DNA of 8,752 nucleotides from UBA8514 sp050251415. GTDB taxonomy: Bacteria; Bacillota; Clostridia; Lachnospirales; Anaerotignaceae. The notes beneath the pieces were generated by a model that searched no databases, was not told the DNA's origin, and saw only the letters and a program-made list of their open reading frames with translations. This document shows, one piece after another, positions 5,012-8,752 of this stretch. The stretch is from NCBI GenBank assembly GCA_050251415.1, contig JBFWMT010000076.1, positions 1 through 8,752 on the forward strand, in the 5' to 3' direction. The position numbers and the translations under genes were made by a program. Position 1 is the stretch's first letter; every line of letters begins with the position of its first letter.

Positions 5012-7063
5012 ATGCAGCTAAGTAGTTCTGTTTCGGAAGTACACAACATCGGCAAACAACGTCTTTTGTACCTTAACAATATGGGTATTTTTACTGTTGA
5101 AGACCTTATTGAACATTTCCCAAGGGAATATGATGACAGAAGTGACATAAAAACTGTTTCAGACCTTGTGCCTAACGAGGTAAACACTTTTATAGGCACA
5201 ATAGATGGCAATGCAGACACCATGCGTATAAAAAACATGGTGATAACAAAGGCAAAAATTACTGATGAAACGGCAACGGTTAATGTTGTTTGGTACAATC
5301 AGCCTTACTTAAAAAATACTTTTAAAAGCGGACAGCAATATATTTTTACAGGAAAATACCAGCATAGCTATGGTAAAAAACAAGTAATATCTCCAGAGTA
5401 TGAGGGGTTGGATAAGGGTGAATTATTAAGCGGTGGCAGAATTATACCCGTATATAGCACTACTAGTGGAATAAGCCAAAAGATTTTTCGTGCACTTATT
5501 AAAGATACCCTGGAAAAAACTAAAAATCAGTTGATAGATTTTATCCCTAAAAGCATACGAATGGAAAATAAATTGTGCGATAGAAATTTTGCGGTGCATA
5601 ACATACATTTTCCAGAGGATGACAATAGCTTTTTTATTGCGAGACGCAGACTTGTTTTTGAAGAATTGTTCGTGCTTCAAACTTCATTATTAAAAATGAA
5701 GACAGCTGTAACAGAGGGCAGAAGAGGCGTAATACTAAAAAATAGTGAGGCTGAAAAAGAAATTACCGAAGCAATAGGCTTTAAACTTACTAATGCTCAG
5801 AAAAAGGTCATAGATGAGATTAAAGCAGATTTTTCATCAGGCAAAGTTATGAACAGGCTGGTTCAAGGTGATGTTGGCAGTGGTAAAACAGCTGTTGCTA
5901 TAATAACGGCGTTTATAGCTATTAAAGAGGGATTTCAAGCTGCGCTAATGGCTCCTACAGAAGTTTTGGCAAAACAGCATTACTATAGCTTTAAGGCTGT
6001 TTTCCAGAAATTTGGCATTAATGTTATTTTTCTTTCAGGAGCTATGAAAAAAAAGGAAAAAATAGAGGTACTTAACGCAATAAAAGATGGAAGTGCACAG
6101 ATGATTATTGGTACCCATGCCGTAATTCAAAAAGGTGTGGAATTTAATCACCTTGGCTTTGTTGTTACAGACGAACAGCATCGTTTCGGTGTAAATCAGC
6201 GAATAGTGTTTTCGCGAAAGGGTGATAATCCGCATGTGCTTGTTATGACGGCGACACCTATTCCTCGTACGTTGGCACTTATTTTGTATGGAGATTTGGA
6301 TATTTCCATAATAGACGAACTTCCGCCAGGGCGTCAGGAAATTGATACAAGGGCAGTAAATACAGGGTATCGCTCACGTATATACACCTTCATTAAAAAA
6401 GAATTAGATAAGGGCAGACAGGCTTATGTGGTTTGTCCATCCATAGAAGAGAGTGAAAAACGTGAAACAGAGGCTGTTATGGAGTATGCCAAAAAGCTTA
6501 TGGATGACGAATTTAGAGATTACAAAGTTGCCATACTTTATGGAAAAATGAAAAACGATGAAAAGCAGGCGGTGATGGAGGACTTTGCAAATGGAAAGAT
6601 AAATGTTCTTGTTTCTACAACAGTAATTGAAGTTGGTGTTAACGTGCCAAATGCAACCATAATGCTAATTGAAAATGCAGAAATGTTTGGACTTTCTCAA
6701 TTGCATCAGCTTAGAGGGCGTGTAGGGCGTGGAAGTGAACAAAGTTACTGCATACTTGTGTCAGACTCAAAAAATAAAGTGACGGTAGAAAGAATGAAGG
6801 TTATGCAAAAAACTAGAGATGGTTTCGTAATTTCGGAAACAGACTTGCGTTTGCGTGGGCCTGGTGAATTTTTTGGTACAAGGCAACATGGGTTACCTAT
6901 GCTAAAAATTGCGAATTTATATAAGGATATGGATATACTGAAAGAGTCACAGGCGGCAGCGATGAAAATTATTGAACAGGATAATAACCTTGACCATGAA
7001 GACAATAGTTTATTGAAAGAAAAAACACGGCGTTTTTTTGAAAATAGAGAAATTGGAATATAA
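5012..7063 (+). CDS. recG: ATP-dependent DNA helicase RecG
   Basis: RecG is a superfamily 2 helicase that regresses stalled replication forks and moves Holliday junctions. The 683-residue protein is complete: an N-terminal wedge/OB region (about 1-230), then the motor with motif I GDVGSGKT (286-293), Ia APTEVLAKQH (314-323), II DEQHRFG (387-393), III MTATPIPRT (412-420), motif V region STTVIEVGVNVPNA (535-548) and VI QLHQLRGRVGRG (563-574), and the C-terminal translocation element DLRLRGPGEFFGTRQHG (611-627). The ATG at 5012 follows GAGGTGAT (5001-5008) at close spacing. It lies just behind the fakA terminator, with too little room for its own promoter between the two, so it is read either by read-through or from inside the end of fakA. 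In Bacillus sdaAB and sdaAA lie between fakA and recG; here they are absent. Confidence 0.97.
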   Translation: MQLSSSVSEVHNIGKQRLLYLNNMGIFTVEDLIEHFPREYDDRSDIKTVSDLVPNEVNTFIGTIDGNADTMRIKNMVITKAKITDETATVNVVWYNQPYLKNTFKSGQQYIFTGKYQHSYGKKQVISPEYEGLDKGELLSGGRIIPVYSTTSGISQKIFRALIKDTLEKTKNQLIDFIPKSIRMENKLCDRNFAVHNIHFPEDDNSFFIARRRLVFEELFVLQTSLLKMKTAVTEGRRGVILKNSEAEKEITEAIGFKLTNAQKKVIDEIKADFSSGKVMNRLVQGDVGSGKTAVAIITAFIAIKEGFQAALMAPTEVLAKQHYYSFKAVFQKFGINVIFLSGAMKKKEKIEVLNAIKDGSAQMIIGTHAVIQKGVEFNHLGFVVTDEQHRFGVNQRIVFSRKGDNPHVLVMTATPIPRTLALILYGDLDISIIDELPPGRQEIDTRAVNTGYRSRIYTFIKKELDKGRQAYVVCPSIEESEKRETEAVMEYAKKLMDDEFRDYKVAILYGKMKNDEKQAVMEDFANGKINVLVSTTVIEVGVNVPNATIMLIENAEMFGLSQLHQLRGRVGRGSEQSYCILVSDSKNKVTVERMKVMQKTRDGFVISETDLRLRGPGEFFGTRQHGLPMLKIANLYKDMDILKESQAAAMKIIEQDNNLDHEDNSLLKEKTRRFFENREIGI

Positions 7064-7117
7064 TATTTATAAAATATTAATAATAATACATAGTTTTCTC
7101 ATAAAAGTAAATTTTTG

Positions 7118-7146
7118 TTGTTTTTTAAATAGCGGTTTGCTATAAT
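7118..7146 (+). promoter_or_regulatory. Extended -10 promoter of rsmD-coaD operon
   Basis: TTGTTT (7118-7123) and a perfect TATAAT (7141-7146) are 17 bases apart, with a TG one base before the -10 box (7138-7139). Transcription would start near 7153, leaving a leader of about 60 bases before rsmD. The 150-base gap between recG and rsmD holds no convincing terminator: just after the recG stop there is only an A/T-only short palindrome without a T tail. Confidence 0.75.
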
Positions 7147-7154
7147 ATAACCGT

Positions 7155-7202
7155 ATGTATGCTTTGTATGAAGAAAATAGTGAGAATTTTGTTGAATTTT
7201 AG
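7155..7202 (+). CDS. Possible leaderless 15-codon upstream ORF
   Basis: An ATG stands at about the third base of the predicted rsmD transcript and opens a 15-residue frame (MYALYEENSENFVEF) whose TAG stop overlaps the AGGAGG of rsmD. It has no ribosome binding site and would have to be translated as a leaderless message. A frame this short can easily arise by chance in A/T-rich DNA, so this is a candidate only. Confidence 0.2.
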   Translation: MYALYEENSENFVEF

Positions 7203-7214
7203 GAGGAAACTTGT

Positions 7215-7766
7215 ATGCGGGTTATTTCCGGTAACGCAAGGGGACATAAACTTGCTACCCCAGAAGGGTTGGATACAAGACCAACTACAGATAGAATAAA
7301 AGAAACTCTGTTTAATATAATTGCACCTGATATTTACGGATGTGAATTTTTGGACTTATTCAGTGGATCTGGTTCTATAGGAATAGAAGCCCTTAGCAGG
7401 GGTGCAAAAAAAGCTGTATTTGTGGATAATGAGAAAAAAGCACTGGAAGCAATTGAGTATAACCTTAACCACACAAAGCTTGCAGATAACGCTGAAATTA
7501 TAAGAACAGAAGTGTTGTCGGCAATTAAAATGTTGGGCAGTAAGAATACCAAATTCGATATTATTTTTATGGATCCACCGTATATGGCGGATTTATATAA
7601 GCCAACATTAATGGCAATTTTGGCAGAAGACATTTTAAACGAGGGCGGTTACGTTATTGCGGAACATCCTTCAAAGGTAGGGCTTCCCGTTGTAGAGGGA
7701 TTTAAGATTGTTAGAACTAAGGATTACAAAACAACAGTTATGTCTTTTTGGACTTTGGAGGATTAG
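7215..7766 (+). CDS. rsmD: 16S rRNA (guanine(966)-N(2))-methyltransferase RsmD
   Basis: RsmD methylates G966 of 16S rRNA (E. coli numbering) on the 30S subunit with S-adenosylmethionine. The 183-residue protein has the family N-terminus MRVISGNARGHKL, the TRPTTDRIKETLFNI segment (21-35), the methyl-donor loop DLFSGSGSIGIEALSRGA (47-64), the acidic VDN at 70-72 that follows the second strand, and the N6/N2-type catalytic motif DPPY (120-123). Length is normal. The ATG at 7215 lies eight bases after AGGAGG (7201-7206). It is first in the operon after the promoter at 7118-7146, and coaD starts two bases after its stop, using a ribosome binding site inside rsmD. The rsmD-coaD pair is conserved in many Firmicutes (ylbH-coaD in Bacillus). 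Confidence 0.96.
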   Translation: MRVISGNARGHKLATPEGLDTRPTTDRIKETLFNIIAPDIYGCEFLDLFSGSGSIGIEALSRGAKKAVFVDNEKKALEAIEYNLNHTKLADNAEIIRTEVLSAIKMLGSKNTKFDIIFMDPPYMADLYKPTLMAILAEDILNEGGYVIAEHPSKVGLPVVEGFKIVRTKDYKTTVMSFWTLED

Positions 7767-7768
7767 TA

Positions 7769-8251
7769 ATGTTAAAAGCAATATACCCAGGAAGCTTTGA
7801 CCCGGTTACAAAAGGTCATCTTGATATTATCGTAAGGGCATCCAAGCTTGTGGACACACTAGTGGTTGCCGTGTTGGAGAACCCAAATAAAAGTTGTTCT
7901 TTATTTACGGTTGAAGAGAGAAAAGAGCACCTCAGAATGGTTACAAAGCATTTGGGAAATGTTGAGGTTAGTTCATTTAAAGGATTGTTAGTGGATTTTG
8001 CAAATGAAATAGATGCAAAAATTGTTATAAGAGGTTTGCGTGCTGTTACCGATTTTGAAAGCGAGTTTCAAATGGCGCTAATTAACAGAAGCCTTAGTAC
8101 TAGCGTGGAAACGTTTTTTATTTCTACAAGTGTGGAGTATCTTTATTTAAGCTCCAGTATGGTTAAAGAGGTTGCTATGTTTGGGGGAAACATAGCAGAT
8201 ATGATTCCGGCAGAAATTAAAGATTTTGTGCTTGATAAATATAAGAAATGA
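7769..8251 (+). CDS. coaD: Phosphopantetheine adenylyltransferase
   Basis: CoaD joins ATP and 4'-phosphopantetheine to give dephospho-CoA, the fourth step of coenzyme A synthesis, as a cytoplasmic hexamer. The 160-residue protein is a nucleotidylyltransferase with YPGSFDPVTKGH (6-17) holding the TxGH ATP-binding motif, RGLRAVTDFESEFQMALIN (88-106), and the SSSMVKE motif (128-134) near the C-terminus. The frame is open to a TTG at 7748, but the conserved start MLKAIYPGSFDP and GGAGG (7757-7761), seven bases upstream, fix the ATG at 7769. It starts two bases after rsmD and its stop overlaps the ribosome binding site of the next gene, so all three are probably coupled. The segment FISTSVEYLYLSSS (117-130) differs a little from the commoner MPSLEYSFISSS form but keeps the serines. 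Confidence 0.96.
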   Translation: MLKAIYPGSFDPVTKGHLDIIVRASKLVDTLVVAVLENPNKSCSLFTVEERKEHLRMVTKHLGNVEVSSFKGLLVDFANEIDAKIVIRGLRAVTDFESEFQMALINRSLSTSVETFFISTSVEYLYLSSSMVKEVAMFGGNIADMIPAEIKDFVLDKYKK

Positions 8252-8262
8252 GGGTTGTATAA

Positions 8263-8709
8263 ATGGATGCGGTTTTAAAATTATTGGACGAACTTGAAGA
8301 TGTACTTGACCAAAGCCGGGCTGTACCTTTTTCAAGCAAGGTGGCTGTTGATAAAGATGAACTCTACGATATTGTTGCAGAAATTAGATTAAGACTGCCT
8401 AATGACATCAAGCAGAGTAAATTTATTGTTCAAGAGAGGAACAAAATACTTATTGATGCACAAAATGAAGCCAAGGAAATTGAAAAATCGGCAGAAGAAA
8501 AACTGGCAAGGCTTGTGGACGAACACGAAATAACCAAAGCGGCGTATGCGCAAAGTGCAGATATAATTGAAAAAAGCAGGAAAAGTGCCAAGGAAATGCG
8601 TATTGGTGCTACTGAGTATGCAGATGAGGTGCTGGCTATGGCAGAGAGTAGACTGAAAGAAATGATGGAAAATTTGCGACGTGAAAGCATTAATATTGAT
8701 GATTTTTAA
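8263..8709 (+). CDS. Coiled-coil protein of the coaD operon (ATPase stalk-like), function unknown
   Basis: The 148-residue protein has no name I can support. Residues 1-60 form a conserved-looking head (LLDELEDVLDQSRAVPFSSK, then DELYDIVAEIRLRLPNDIKQ) and residues about 53-140 are a long charged helix rich in Ala, Glu and Lys, like the stalk subunits of F- and V-type ATPases or DivIVA-type scaffolds. It has no membrane helix or signal peptide, so it is not a true subunit b. From memory of clostridial genomes, similar proteins often follow coaD and are loosely labelled ATPase; no nucleotide-binding motif is visible here to justify that. GAGGG (8250-8254), overlapping the coaD stop, lies eight bases before the ATG. 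It is third in the rsmD operon. Being a real gene is secure; the role is open. Confidence 0.88.
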   Translation: MDAVLKLLDELEDVLDQSRAVPFSSKVAVDKDELYDIVAEIRLRLPNDIKQSKFIVQERNKILIDAQNEAKEIEKSAEEKLARLVDEHEITKAAYAQSADIIEKSRKSAKEMRIGATEYADEVLAMAESRLKEMMENLRRESINIDDF

Positions 8710-8741
8710 AGCCACAGAATGGATGTAAATTACGAGTATAG

Positions 8742-8752
8742 AAAGGAAATTA
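8742..8752 (+). promoter_or_regulatory. Ribosome binding site of a gene starting beyond the window
   Basis: AAAGGA (8742-8747) stands five bases from the window end, right for a start codon at about 8753. No terminator is seen between 8710 and 8741, so the rsmD operon probably continues. An alternative is an ATG at 8719 that stays open to the end (MDVNYEYRKEI), but it has no ribosome binding site. Confidence 0.4.

Noticed and set aside
7064..7080. Terminator after recG
   Set aside because: The palindrome is made only of A and T, is short, and has no T run after it.
1..8752. Mobile element, CRISPR, phage, toxin-antitoxin or defence system
   Set aside because: No transposase, direct-repeat array, integrase or toxin-like gene was found; the large genes are conserved housekeeping genes in a conserved order.

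Overview
This window is an A+T-rich stretch of ordinary, chromosomal housekeeping DNA from a Gram-positive anaerobe-type Firmicute, most likely a member of the Clostridia. The evidence is the protein sequences (a four-cysteine zinc-type ribosomal protein L28, a FakA fatty acid kinase, a clostridial-type coiled-coil protein behind coaD), strong AGGAGG-type ribosome binding sites, a TTG start, and gene order. The order rsgA-rpe-thiN / rpmB (reversed) / Asp23-like-fakA / recG is the same backbone known from Bacillus subtilis, but spoVM is not found between thiN and rpmB and the serine dehydratase pair sdaAB-sdaAA is not found between fakA and recG.

Layout. (1) 18-2202: rsgA, rpe and thiN run head to tail with 1-3 bases between them and end at a strong intrinsic terminator (2208-2242); they very probably form the end of an operon that started upstream, since a reading frame ends exactly on the rsgA start. 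(2) 2301-2444: a small two-helix membrane protein of unknown function, after that terminator and with no clear promoter. (3) 2469-2779: rpmB on the minus strand, with its own promoter, an A/T-rich UP-like tract and its own terminator. (4) 2869-4991: a divergent promoter, an Asp23/Gls24-family gene and fakA (TTG start), closed by a second plus-strand terminator. (5) 5012-7063: recG, right behind that terminator, with no obvious promoter of its own. (6) 7118-8709: a clear extended -10 promoter followed by rsmD, coaD and a coiled-coil protein gene, tightly packed as one operon; a ribosome binding site at the very end suggests another gene starts just outside.

The genes serve ribosome assembly and translation (RsgA, L28, RsmD), cofactor synthesis (thiamine diphosphate by ThiN, coenzyme A by CoaD), pentose phosphate metabolism (Rpe), phospholipid synthesis from exogenous fatty acids (FakA) and replication-fork repair (RecG). 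I found no mobile element, CRISPR array, rRNA, tRNA, riboswitch or defence system, and all the large genes look intact. The points of most interest are small: the unassigned membrane peptide in the spoVM position, the coaD-linked coiled-coil protein, the UP-like rpmB promoter, a possible leaderless upstream ORF before rsmD, and the unclear transcription of recG.
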